Assembly (NCBI GenBank): GCA_964612085.1
Contig: CAZTCJ010000127.1
Location: 1 to 8,702, forward strand
Reading direction: 5' to 3'
DNA from: CAZTCJ01 sp964612085
GTDB taxonomy: Bacteria; Pseudomonadota; Alphaproteobacteria; JAJFIK01
Length of the DNA stretch: 8,702 nt
The position numbers were made by a program, and so were the translations under genes. This document shows, piece by piece, positions 1 to 7,107 of this stretch (position 1 is the stretch's first letter; each line of letters begins with the position of its first letter). The notes below the pieces were generated by a model, which saw nothing but the letters and a program-made list of their open reading frames with translations, did no database searches and was not told where the DNA came from.

Positions 1-16
1 GAAAGGCGGTCTTTGC

Positions 17-1417
17 GTGCAAAACGAACCGGCTGATCCCGAAACAGGCGACACCTCCGCCCTTGAAGAGCTTTTTGCCCTCGGCGATGCGCAAGGCATC
101 GTCGCCGAACTGTGGGCGTGGCTGCGCGACCATGTTCTGACCTTCGAAGTCGGCATTCAGGTCGCGCTGGTGGCGGGCGCGCTGGTGCCCGCCATGCTTT
201 TCGGGCCGCAGCTCAAGAAACTCATCACCAGCACGCTGATACAAAGGGTCGACAATCTCCTGGTGCGGCGGGCGGGATCGGCGCTGGCGATTCTGGCGAC
301 CGCCATCGCGCTTTACATTTCCCTGACCCTGTTCCGCGTCCTGTTGGGCAGTCTGGATCTGCCGACCAAAGTGATCGGCGCCGCCGTCAGCCTGCTGACC
401 GCCTGGATCGTCATCCGCCTGGTGACGCTGGTGATCCGCTCGGATTTCTGGTCGCGGGTGGCGTTTTACATCGCCTGGCCCATCGCCGCTCTCGATGCCT
501 TCGGTGTGCTCGACGATGTGATCCGGCAAATGCAGGCGCTCGCCATTCCGCTGGGCGAGACCGACGACGGCAAGCCGGTCGATATCAGCCTGTTCGACGT
601 GGTCCGCACCCTGCTTTATTTCGCGCTGCTGTTCTGGGGGGCGAGCGCGCTCGGACGCCTGGTCGAAAGCCAGCTTCAACGGGTCGACGAACTGACGCCG
701 TCCTTGAAGGCGCTGATCGTCAAGATCCTGAACGTGCTGCTGCCGGTCATCGCCTTTGTGATCGCGCTTCAGATCGTCGGTTTCAACCTGGCGACCCTCG
801 CGGTCTTCTCCGGCGCGCTCGGCCTGGGCATCGGCCTGGGCCTGCAGCGCATCGTGGCCAATTTCATCGCGGGCTTCACCCTGATCGCGGACAAATCCAT
901 CAAACCCAACGACGTGGTCGAGATCGACCAGACCTTCGGTTGGGTGACGGCCATGGCCGCGCGCTATGTGGCGATCCGCACCCGCGACGGCACGGAAATG
1001 CTGATCCCCAACGACCGCTTCATGTCGGAGGGCGTGGTCAACTGGTCGCGCTCGGACAAGGTGATCCGTCTGCATGCGCCCTTTGGCGTCTCCTACGGCA
1101 CAAAAGATCTGCGCCAGGTCCAGAAGCTGGCCATGGACGCGGCCAAAGCGGTGGAGCGGGTGGTCGAGACGCCCTCGCCCGTTTGCAATGTCATGGAATT
1201 CGGCGACAGTTCAGTCGATTTCGACCTGCGCTTCTGGATCCGCGATCCCCAGAACGGCATGGCCAATGTGCGCAGCGACGTCTATCTGCAGATCTGGGAT
1301 CGGCTGAAGGCGAACGGCATCCAGATCCCCTTCCCGCAGCGGGATCTTCACGTCAAATCCTGGCCAGCGGAGCAAAAAGCCGAAGCGCCGTCATCGAAGA
1401 AAAAGCCGTCACGTTAA
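17..1417 (+). CDS. MscS-family mechanosensitive ion channel
   Basis: This is a small-conductance mechanosensitive channel of the MscS family, an inner-membrane pore that opens under membrane tension to release solutes during osmotic downshock. The 466-residue protein has a short acidic N-terminus and hydrophobic segments near residues 44-64, 88-110, 116-140, 146-163, 194-214 and 235-256. The glycine-rich pore helix lies at about 259-292 (GALGLGIGLGLQRIVANFIAG), followed by the MscS beta domain (KPNDVVEI, MLIPNDRF, VVNWSR) and a C-terminal alpha/beta domain ending in IPFPQRDLHV. A basic tail (SSKKKPSR) closes it. With about seven membrane segments it is longer than the three-helix E. coli MscS. 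The start is GTG at 17, chosen because GAAAGG lies a suitable distance upstream; the promoter is outside the window. It converges on the HAD gene. The family is secure; gating and ion preference cannot be read from the sequence. Confidence 0.93.
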   Translation: MQNEPADPETGDTSALEELFALGDAQGIVAELWAWLRDHVLTFEVGIQVALVAGALVPAMLFGPQLKKLITSTLIQRVDNLLVRRAGSALAILATAIALYISLTLFRVLLGSLDLPTKVIGAAVSLLTAWIVIRLVTLVIRSDFWSRVAFYIAWPIAALDAFGVLDDVIRQMQALAIPLGETDDGKPVDISLFDVVRTLLYFALLFWGASALGRLVESQLQRVDELTPSLKALIVKILNVLLPVIAFVIALQIVGFNLATLAVFSGALGLGIGLGLQRIVANFIAGFTLIADKSIKPNDVVEIDQTFGWVTAMAARYVAIRTRDGTEMLIPNDRFMSEGVVNWSRSDKVIRLHAPFGVSYGTKDLRQVQKLAMDAAKAVERVVETPSPVCNVMEFGDSSVDFDLRFWIRDPQNGMANVRSDVYLQIWDRLKANGIQIPFPQRDLHVKSWPAEQKAEAPSSKKKPSR

Positions 1418-1427
1418 AGGCGCGCGG

Positions 1428-2099
1428 TCAGAGCCAGACGGTTTGAAGCGCGAGGCCCAGATCGGCATAGCCGGTGATCACCCGCTGGGCACCGCCCGCT
1501 TTCAGATCTTCCGGCGCGTGATAGCCCCAGGAGACGCCGATGGCGGGCACGCCCGCGCTCGCCGCCATTTCCATATCGACCGTGGTGTCGCCCACCATCA
1601 CCGCATGGCCGCGCGCCACGCCGGTATAGCCGAGGATCTCCTCGATCATGGCGGGATGGGGCTTGGCGTGGGTGTCGTCCGCCGTCCGGGTATAGACGAA
1701 ATGGCGCTCAAGACCATGAGCTTTCAGACTGTGGTCGAGCCCTTTGCGCGACTTGTTGGTGGCCACAGCCGCCAGCATGTCCGCATCGCCCAGGGCGCTC
1801 AGCATCTCGCGGGTGCCTTCCACCAGCCGGTCCTGGGGCTCGCCATTGGCGCGCTGGAAATCGCGGGCCGCCTGGAGCGCGCCGGCAAAGGACTGGATCA
1901 TCTCCTCATCCGCATCCGGAACGAAGCGTTTGACCGCCCCCTCGACCCCGAAGCCGACAATGGAGCGGGTCTCCTCGAAGCCCGGCGGCTCGACGCCGAT
2001 GGCCTGGAACGCCGCACCGAAGGCTTCGTGAAAGCCCCCATGGCTGTCCACAAGGGTGCCGTCGTAATCGAAAATGATCAGGCGCAAAGGGGTTGTCAT
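1428..2099 (-). CDS. HAD-superfamily phosphatase (phosphoglycolate phosphatase-like, HAD-IA)
   Basis: This is a cytoplasmic haloacid dehalogenase-superfamily hydrolase of 223 residues that probably removes phosphate from a small metabolite. All four HAD motifs are visible. Motif I is FDYDGTLVDS, with nucleophile D11 and acid/base D13. Motif II is the threonine of VATNKS (T114). Motif III is K146 in AKPHP. Motif IV is VGDTTVDM, with D171 and D175. A helical C1-type cap fits between residues 17 and 85. The length and motif spacing match the phosphoglycolate phosphatase/PGMB group, but the substrate cannot be told from motifs. It is the last gene of the five-gene minus-strand operon. Its ATG lies 11 bases after the TAG stop of the pseudouridine synthase gene, and its Shine-Dalgarno sequence TAGGAG overlaps that stop, so termination and initiation are probably linked. 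No T-tract terminator is visible after it. Confidence 0.92.
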   Translation of the reverse strand: MTTPLRLIIFDYDGTLVDSHGGFHEAFGAAFQAIGVEPPGFEETRSIVGFGVEGAVKRFVPDADEEMIQSFAGALQAARDFQRANGEPQDRLVEGTREMLSALGDADMLAAVATNKSRKGLDHSLKAHGLERHFVYTRTADDTHAKPHPAMIEEILGYTGVARGHAVMVGDTTVDMEMAASAGVPAIGVSWGYHAPEDLKAGGAQRVITGYADLGLALQTVWL

Positions 2100-2110
2100 G
2101 TCGAGTGCTC

Positions 2111-3106
2111 CTAAACCTCATCCGGGAACGGATCGAGCGTGTCCTCGGCGTCGAACCCGAATAGCGCCCAGGTCTGGGCCATGTGCTCCGGCAGCGGCGC
2201 GGAGACCTTGAGCACACCGCCTGCCGGATGAGCGATGGTCAGCATCCGGGCGTGCAGGTGCAGACCCTTCGGCACATTGCCCAGTTCGGGCCAACGCGCA
2301 CCATAGCCGTATTTGCGGTCGTTCACGAGGGGGTGGCCCATGGCTTCGCAATGGGCACGGAGCTGATGGGTGCGGCCGGTCACCGGCATGAGCGCGAGCC
2401 AGGCCGCCTTCTGGCCCGCCTGGGCCATGGTCGCGTAAAGGGTGACGGCGCGCTTGGCATCGGCCTCGCCCTTGCGCGCGCCGCGCATGCGCTCATCCCC
2501 GTCAGCCCCCTTCGCCTTGATGAGCGGCAGATCCACGGTGCCGTGATCGGGCTTGGGCACTTTCTGAACGACGCCCCAATAGATCTTGCGGGTGGCCCGT
2601 TGCTGGAAGGCATGGGTCAAGGCTTGCGCGGCGTGACGGGAGCGGGCCAGGACGAGCACGCCGCTGGTGTCCCGGTCGAGCCGGTGCACTAGGCGGGGCC
2701 GCTCGGAGGCGCGGAAGGTCAAGGCATCGAGCAGGCCGTCCAGATGGCGCGTGGTGTTGGTGCCGCCCTGGACCGCCAGACCGGCGGGCTTGTTCAGCAC
2801 AAGGACGTCATCGTCTTTATGGATCACCAGGGACTGGACAAAGGCCACATCATGGGGATTGAGCTTCGGACGGTCCTTGCGGGTCGCAGGCGCGCCCGCC
2901 TCGCCCAAGGGCGGCACCCGGACCACCTGCCCCGCTTCAAGCCGCGTGTTGGCCTTGACCCGGCCGCCATCGACGCGCACCTGGCCCGTGCGAAGGAGCT
3001 TTTCCAGCCGCCCATGGGTCAGGGCCGGAAAGCGGGCCTTGAACCAGCGGTCGAGGCGCAGGCCGTCTTCCCCGCTGCCCACTTCAATGGTCTGCACACC
3101 GCTCAT
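2111..3106 (-). CDS. rluC: RluA/RluC-family 23S rRNA pseudouridine synthase
   Basis: This enzyme of the RluA family converts specific uridines in RNA, most likely 23S rRNA, to pseudouridine. The 331-residue protein begins with an S4 RNA-binding domain (about 14-66; LDRWFKARFP, GQVRVDGGRVK). A catalytic domain from about 95 to 310 follows, with VLNKPAGLAVQGG, the signature RLVHRLDRDTSG in which D144 is the expected catalytic aspartate, and GRTHQLRAH at 244-252. An S4 domain plus this length fits RluC or RluD better than RluA, and the alphaproteobacterial context favours RluC. The exact target uridines are inferred from that assignment, not seen. The ATG shares four bases with the crcB stop (ATGA), which indicates translational coupling, and the gene runs directly into the HAD gene. 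The C-terminus is acidic (EDTLDPFPDEV). Confidence 0.93.
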   Translation of the reverse strand: MSGVQTIEVGSGEDGLRLDRWFKARFPALTHGRLEKLLRTGQVRVDGGRVKANTRLEAGQVVRVPPLGEAGAPATRKDRPKLNPHDVAFVQSLVIHKDDDVLVLNKPAGLAVQGGTNTTRHLDGLLDALTFRASERPRLVHRLDRDTSGVLVLARSRHAAQALTHAFQQRATRKIYWGVVQKVPKPDHGTVDLPLIKAKGADGDERMRGARKGEADAKRAVTLYATMAQAGQKAAWLALMPVTGRTHQLRAHCEAMGHPLVNDRKYGYGARWPELGNVPKGLHLHARMLTIAHPAGGVLKVSAPLPEHMAQTWALFGFDAEDTLDPFPDEV

Positions 3107-3504
3107 GGCGATACTATCCGCGCTAAGGCGAGGCCCGAGACCAGCGCCAGGATCGAAAGCGTCACCGAGCCCGCGATATAGCCCGCCGCCTGGAGCAGTT
3201 CGCCGCGCTGAGCCAGAACCGCCACATCGAGCGAGAAGGTTGAAAAAGTGGTGAAGCCACCGAGCACGCCCACCATGACGAAGGCGCGCCAGGCGGCGCC
3301 GTCCTGTAGATGCTTGGCGAAAAGACCGGCGGCCACGCCCATGATCAGCGAGCCCAGCACATTCACCGTCAGCGTGCCCCAGGGGAAGCCCGCGCCGAAC
3401 CCGCGCAACATAGTGATACTTAAAATATAGCGCGCTACAGATCCGATAGCACCGCCTGCGGCGATGGCGAACAGAAGCGGCGGAGTCAGGGCGGGTCCGG
3501 TCAT
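3103..3504 (-). CDS. crcB: Fluoride efflux channel CrcB (Fluc)
   Basis: CrcB/Fluc is a small dual-topology inner-membrane channel that lets fluoride leave the cell. From the chosen start the protein has 133 residues and four hydrophobic segments (about 9-30, 43-63, 72-95 and 103-130). Family hallmarks are GGAIGSVARY, the polar asparagine in TLTVNVLGS (N48), and GGFTTFSTFS (82-91), which carries the phenylalanines and threonine/serines lining the fluoride path. The frame extends upstream to an ATG at 3549, giving 148 residues with a charged extension (MGEAQGREIRQRGRR). I prefer the ATG at 3504 because it makes an ATGA overlap with the rarA stop, gives the usual family length, and matches the other junctions in the operon. 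No fluoride riboswitch is expected or seen, since the gene starts inside rarA. An unusually AT-rich patch lies within it (3408-3430). Confidence 0.94.
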   Translation of the reverse strand: MTGPALTPPLLFAIAAGGAIGSVARYILSITMLRGFGAGFPWGTLTVNVLGSLIMGVAAGLFAKHLQDGAAWRAFVMVGVLGGFTTFSTFSLDVAVLAQRGELLQAAGYIAGSVTLSILALVSGLALARIVSP

Positions 3505-4820
3505 GCGCCGTCCCCGTTGCCGGATTTCTCGGCCCTGCGCTTCGCCCAATACTCCAGGCGCTTCAGAACCTCCCGCTCGAAGCCGCGCTCGGTCGGCTCG
3601 TAGAATTGCTGGCGCGCCATGCCGTCCGGGAAATAGTTCGCGCCGGAAAAGGCGTCCTCTTCCTGATGGTCGTAGGCATAGCCCTTGCCGTAGCCGAGCC
3701 CCTTCATGAGCTTGGTGGGCGCGTTCAGAATATGCATGGGCGGCATCAGCGAGCCGGTTTCCTTCGCGGCCTTGGCGGCGGCCTTATGCGCGGCATAAGC
3801 CGCATTCGATTTGGGCGCGGTGGCGAGATAAAGCACGCATTGGGCGATGGCCAGCTCCCCTTCCGGCGAGCCCAGAAAGTCATAGGCCTCCTTGGCGGCG
3901 AGCGCGACACTCAGCGCCTGGGGATCGGCCAAGCCGATATCCTCGGACGCCGCGCGCACCATGCGCCGGGCGATGTAAAGCGGGTCTTCGCCGCCCGCCA
4001 GCATGCGCGCCAGATAATAAAGCGCGGCGTCGGCATCCGATCCGCGTACGGATTTATGCAGCGCGCTGATCAGATTGTAATGGCTTTCCTGGCCCTTATC
4101 GTAGACCGGCGCGCGGCGCTGCACGGCCTCGACCAATCCCGCCGGATCGAGGGGCGCCTCGGGCTTCAGGGCGAAGACCTCCTCGGCCAGATTGAGCAGA
4201 TAGCGCCCATCCCCGTCGGCCATGGCGCGCAGGGTCTCGCGGCCCTCGGGCGTTAGCGCCAGGGGGCCGCCCTCCGCCTCTTCCGCGCGCGCGAGCAGGA
4301 TCTCCAGGGCCGCATCGTCGAGCCGTTTCAACACCAGCACCTGGGAGCGGGACAAGACGGCGGGGTTCAGCTCGAAAGAGGGGTTTTCCGTGGTCGCGCC
4401 AATCAGGATGATCGTGCCGTCTTCCATATGGGGCAGGAAACCGTCCTGCTGGGCCCGGTTGAAGCGGTGGATCTCGTCCACGAACAAAAGCGTGCCCTGG
4501 CCGGTCTGGCGGCGCGCCTTGGCGGCCTCGAAGACCTTGCGCAGATCCGCCACGCCCGTGAAGATCGCCGAGACCTGCTCGAAATGGAGCCCGCCGATCC
4601 CCGCCAGCAGCCGGGCGATGGTGGTCTTGCCGGTGCCCGGCGGCCCCCACAAGACCAGCGAGGCCAACCGTCCGCTCGCCGCCATCCGGCCCAAAGGCGC
4701 GTCCGGCCCCAGCACATGATCCTGACCCACCACATCATCGAGATCCTTCGGGCGCAGACGATCCGCCAGGGGACGCGGCGCCCCCTGCTCCATGCCCGCC
4801 GCCTCGAAAAGCGTGTTCAC
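3501..4820 (-). CDS. rarA: Replication-associated recombination protein A (RarA/MgsA AAA+ ATPase)
   Basis: RarA (MgsA; the homologue of eukaryotic Mgs1/WRNIP1) is a cytoplasmic AAA+ ATPase related to clamp-loader subunits that acts at stalled replication forks. The 439-residue protein shows Walker A GPPGTGKTT at 59-67 (K65), Walker B LLFVDEIHR at 111-119 (D115, E116), sensor 1 GATTENPSF at 141-149, and an arginine-finger region VLSRSQ with R158. The C-terminal tetramerisation region includes SVRGSDADAALYYLARML (258-275), MVRAASEDIGLADP and NAPTKLMKGLGYGKGY. The length is normal for the family and all key residues are present. The start is GTG at 4820, which overlaps the TGA of the protease gene as GTGA, so translation is probably coupled to it. 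The rarA stop in turn overlaps the crcB start. The functional assignment is secure; why it is paired with a periplasmic protease is unknown to me. Confidence 0.96.
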   Translation of the reverse strand: MNTLFEAAGMEQGAPRPLADRLRPKDLDDVVGQDHVLGPDAPLGRMAASGRLASLVLWGPPGTGKTTIARLLAGIGGLHFEQVSAIFTGVADLRKVFEAAKARRQTGQGTLLFVDEIHRFNRAQQDGFLPHMEDGTIILIGATTENPSFELNPAVLSRSQVLVLKRLDDAALEILLARAEEAEGGPLALTPEGRETLRAMADGDGRYLLNLAEEVFALKPEAPLDPAGLVEAVQRRAPVYDKGQESHYNLISALHKSVRGSDADAALYYLARMLAGGEDPLYIARRMVRAASEDIGLADPQALSVALAAKEAYDFLGSPEGELAIAQCVLYLATAPKSNAAYAAHKAAAKAAKETGSLMPPMHILNAPTKLMKGLGYGKGYAYDHQEEDAFSGANYFPDGMARQQFYEPTERGFEREVLKRLEYWAKRRAEKSGNGDGA

Positions 4821-6262
4821 AACCGGTACCTCAACTGGGCGGTCCGCCCGCCGCGCTTCATGTCGATGACCCAGACCCGGGTCTGCTGACTGATCGCCGA
4901 TTGAAGATCGCGCACCGAAGTGGTGCGTTCGCCATTGATGCCCAGGATGATGTCGCCCGTGCGCAATTGCGTCCGGCTGGCCAGGGTGCGCGAGGCGATG
5001 CCGCTGATGGCCACGCCGGTCTCGAACGGATCGAGGCCATTTTCCGTGTTGAAGGCAGGCGACAGATTGACCACGGTCGCGCCCGCGAGCGGCGAGGTGC
5101 CGCCCAGGGTGGTCTCATTGGCGGCCGGCGTGTTCGGCGGTTCGGTCACGCTGGCCGTGGTGTTGCGCGCCCGCCGGTCGCGCCAGTAGCGGACCTGAAC
5201 CCGCTCGCCCGGCTTCTGGGTGGCGATGCGGTAGCGCAGGCCTTCCGGGTCGAGCACTTCGAACTCGCCCACATTCAAAATGACGTCGCCGGAGCGCAGG
5301 CCCGCCCGTTCCGCCGGACCGCCTGGGAAGATCTGTGTAATGAGGGCGCCGCCCGGCCGGTCGAGACCCAGGGACTCGGCGATGTCGGAGGTCACGGGCT
5401 GATAGCCCGCGCCGAACCAGGGCCGCATGATCTTGCCGCCGGTGACGGCCGAATCCACTACCAGGCGCACCATATTCGCCGGGATGGCGAAGCCGAGGCC
5501 GATGGAGCCGCCGCTGCCGCGCGACAGGATCGCGGTGTTGATACCGATTAGCTTTCCGTCCGTGGTCACCAGCGCGCCGCCCGAATTGCCCACATTGATG
5601 GCGGCGTCGGTCTGAATGAAAAAGCGGAAATCGCTGATGCCGATCTGAGTGCGGGCGACCGCCGAGACGATGCCGTTGGTCACTGTCTGGCCGATGCCCA
5701 GCGGATTGCCCAGCGCCAAGACCAATTCACCCACTTCGACCGTGTCGGAATCGCGAAACTCCACCGAGGGCAGACGTTCCTGCCCCGTATCGATGCGCAG
5801 GACCGCGAGGTCAGTGCGCTCGTCGGCCACCAGCACCTCGGCATCGAATTCCCGCCGGTCGGCCAGCACCACGGTCAGCTCATCACCCCCTTCGATCACG
5901 TGATTGTTGGTGACGATAATGCCCTCGGAGCGCACGATGACGCCGCTGCCCAGCGAGGACTGGATGCGCTCGCGCGGCATGCCGAAGCCCTCGCCCTGCA
6001 TGAAGCGGCGGAAAAAGCGGTCGGAGAACAGGCTCATCATGGGCGAGCGTTCGACCACCCGGCGCTTGGCGTAGACGTTCACCACGGCGGGCGCGACCCG
6101 GCGCACCACGGGCGCGAAGCTGAGGCGGATCTGCTCCATGCTTTCGGGCACCTGATGGCGGGACGATTGGGCCTTTGAGGGGCCGGGCACCGCCCAGACC
6201 GCCACGCCGGCGATGACACCGAGGCTCACCAGGACACTCAGAAGGCGCACGCGCAGACCCAT
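4817..6262 (-). CDS. degP: Do-like periplasmic serine protease (DegP/DegQ/HtrA family)
   Basis: This is an HtrA-family serine endoprotease that degrades or refolds misfolded envelope proteins in the periplasm. The 481-residue protein starts with a signal peptide (basic MGLRVR, hydrophobic 7-25, likely cleavage after SKA near 31). A trypsin-like domain carries the full triad: H121 in VTNNHVIEGG, D151 in ERTDLAVL, and S227 in NVGNSGGAL. PDZ1 spans about 280-365 (GGPAERAGLRSGDVIL) and PDZ2 about 410-481 (TQLRTGDIILGINGE), joined by a Thr/Asn/Pro-rich linker. The order protease-PDZ-PDZ fits DegP/DegQ and excludes DegS. The choice between degP and degQ is arbitrary here. A good Shine-Dalgarno sequence, AAAGGAG, lies 7 bases before the ATG. 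The gene heads the five-gene operon and its TGA overlaps the rarA GTG. The 84 bases upstream should hold its promoter, but I see no convincing -35/-10 pair. Confidence 0.95.
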   Translation of the reverse strand: MGLRVRLLSVLVSLGVIAGVAVWAVPGPSKAQSSRHQVPESMEQIRLSFAPVVRRVAPAVVNVYAKRRVVERSPMMSLFSDRFFRRFMQGEGFGMPRERIQSSLGSGVIVRSEGIIVTNNHVIEGGDELTVVLADRREFDAEVLVADERTDLAVLRIDTGQERLPSVEFRDSDTVEVGELVLALGNPLGIGQTVTNGIVSAVARTQIGISDFRFFIQTDAAINVGNSGGALVTTDGKLIGINTAILSRGSGGSIGLGFAIPANMVRLVVDSAVTGGKIMRPWFGAGYQPVTSDIAESLGLDRPGGALITQIFPGGPAERAGLRSGDVILNVGEFEVLDPEGLRYRIATQKPGERVQVRYWRDRRARNTTASVTEPPNTPAANETTLGGTSPLAGATVVNLSPAFNTENGLDPFETGVAISGIASRTLASRTQLRTGDIILGINGERTTSVRDLQSAISQQTRVWVIDMKRGGRTAQLRYRL

Positions 6263-6346
6263 GGGCTTTCTCCTTTCGCGGATTCTGACCTTTAGATCAT
6301 GTGGCCCATGGGTTTGGGCAAGGTCAAGGCAGGCTGGGGAAATAGC

Positions 6347-6832
6347 CTAGAGATCCCGGTACATGATGTGGACATCCACCGGGCCCAGCTTGGTATGGCG
6401 GAAGGCGCGCGGCACGGTGCCGATGATGGCAAAGCCCAGATCCCGCCACAGGGCCACGGCGGCCGTGTTGCTGGCCACCACAAAATTGAACTGCATGGCG
6501 GTGAAGCCGAGCCGCCTGGCTTCCTCGATGGCGAAAGCCCCGAGGGTGCGCCCGAGCCCCTGCCCGCGCGCGGCGGCACTCACCATGAAGCCGCCATTGG
6601 CCACGTGATCGCCGAGCCCCGGCTGGTTCGGCTTGAGATACGCCGACCCTAAGATCTGGCCGTTCGCTTCCGCCACATAGACATGGGCGCCGGGGGCGAA
6701 CCAAAGGCGTTCGGCTTCTGTTTCGTCCGTTTGCGGATCGAAAGCGAAGGCATCACCCGCCCGCACCACTTGCCGAAAGATAGCGGTGACGGCGGGCCGG
6801 TCTTCAAGCGTGGCCGGTCGGATGATGGTCAC
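6347..6832 (-). CDS. GNAT-family N-acetyltransferase, Mpr1-like
   Basis: This is a single-domain GNAT acetyltransferase of 161 residues that uses acetyl-CoA to acetylate an unidentified amine. The acetyl-CoA pyrophosphate loop is RGQGLG at 89-94, preceded by the motif A strand NGGFMVSAAA. Motif B, MQFNFVVASNTAAVALWRDL (113-132), and the ending GTVPRAFRH resemble the bacterial relatives of fungal Mpr1, which acetylates the proline analogue azetidine-2-carboxylate, and are distantly like phosphinothricin acetyltransferases. That resemblance is from memory, so the substrate is inference. The start is GTG at 6832, which overlaps the brnA stop as GTGA and implies translation coupled to the antitoxin. 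It does not look like a TacT-type GNAT toxin: the fold and conserved segments are those of metabolite acetyltransferases. The protease gene follows after 84 bases. Confidence 0.88.
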   Translation of the reverse strand: MTIIRPATLEDRPAVTAIFRQVVRAGDAFAFDPQTDETEAERLWFAPGAHVYVAEANGQILGSAYLKPNQPGLGDHVANGGFMVSAAARGQGLGRTLGAFAIEEARRLGFTAMQFNFVVASNTAAVALWRDLGFAIIGTVPRAFRHTKLGPVDVHIMYRDL

Positions 6833-7107
6833 GGCTTGGTTTTATGGGCTTCGTAGTAAGAGCGCAGCACCGCATTCATACGGGTCTGATAGCCGCGCCC
6901 TTGAGCCTTGAACCATTCGACCACATCACTGTCGAGACGGACGGTGATCTGCTTTTTCGGATGATCTGGAACCCGAACCTGCGCTTTCTGCCAGAACCTG
7001 TCGTCCAGTTCCGGTATGTCGGAAAAGTCGATGCGCTCTTCGGACATGCCCGCGATCTCAGGCGCGGACAACGGCTTGTCATAAGGTTTGTCGGAGGGCT
7101 TCTTCAT
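6829..7107 (-). CDS. brnA: BrnA-family antitoxin
   Basis: BrnA is the antitoxin of the BrnT/BrnA type II system; it binds and neutralises BrnT and usually represses the operon. The 92-residue protein has a polar N-terminus with a repeated DKP, then an acidic stretch (DFSDIPELDDRFWQKAQV, 27-44) of the kind that wraps the toxin. A ribbon-helix-helix-like DNA-binding region follows, with strand KKQITVRLD (51-59), a helix at DVVEWFKAQG, and the family signature GRGYQTRMNAVLRSYYEAH (70-88). It lies downstream of the toxin gene and overlaps it by 29 bases, the toxin-first order typical of brnTA. A Shine-Dalgarno sequence GAAGGAAAGG lies within the end of brnT, so brnA can initiate on its own. The brnA stop overlaps the GTG of the acetyltransferase gene. 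The family call is strong; antitoxin activity is inferred from the pair. Confidence 0.93.
   Translation of the reverse strand: MKKPSDKPYDKPLSAPEIAGMSEERIDFSDIPELDDRFWQKAQVRVPDHPKKQITVRLDSDVVEWFKAQGRGYQTRMNAVLRSYYEAHKTKP

Noticed and set aside
112..1446. Long open frame of 444 codons on the plus strand overlapping the MscS gene in another frame
   Set aside because: Its product is Arg/Gly/Ala/His-rich low-complexity sequence with no recognisable motif, as expected for an out-of-frame reading of GC-rich coding DNA. The MscS frame has clear family motifs.
1443..2114. Plus-strand open frame of 223 codons opposite the HAD gene, and similar plus-strand frames opposite the pseudouridine synthase, rarA, protease and acetyltransferase genes
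   Set aside because: They mirror the codon phase of genes with strong motifs on the minus strand and have no family signature or ribosome-binding site of their own.
3504..3600. Fluoride riboswitch controlling crcB
   Set aside because: crcB begins inside the end of rarA; the upstream bases are coding sequence and show no riboswitch-like pattern.
6263..6346. Heat-shock (sigma-32) or sigma-70 promoter for the protease gene, using TTGACC (plus-strand GGTCAA at 6322-6327) with CCCAT or CATGAT downstream
   Set aside because: The spacings are wrong: about 10 bases to CCCAT and about 20 to CATGAT. A promoter is expected in this spacer but cannot be placed from the sequence.
6347..7107. A GNAT toxin with ribbon-helix-helix antitoxin (TacAT-like) formed by brnA and the following acetyltransferase
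   Set aside because: The RHH-type protein is plainly BrnA with its own BrnT partner, and the acetyltransferase carries the MQFNFVV...ALWRDLGF pattern of metabolite acetyltransferases rather than features of tRNA-acetylating GNAT toxins.
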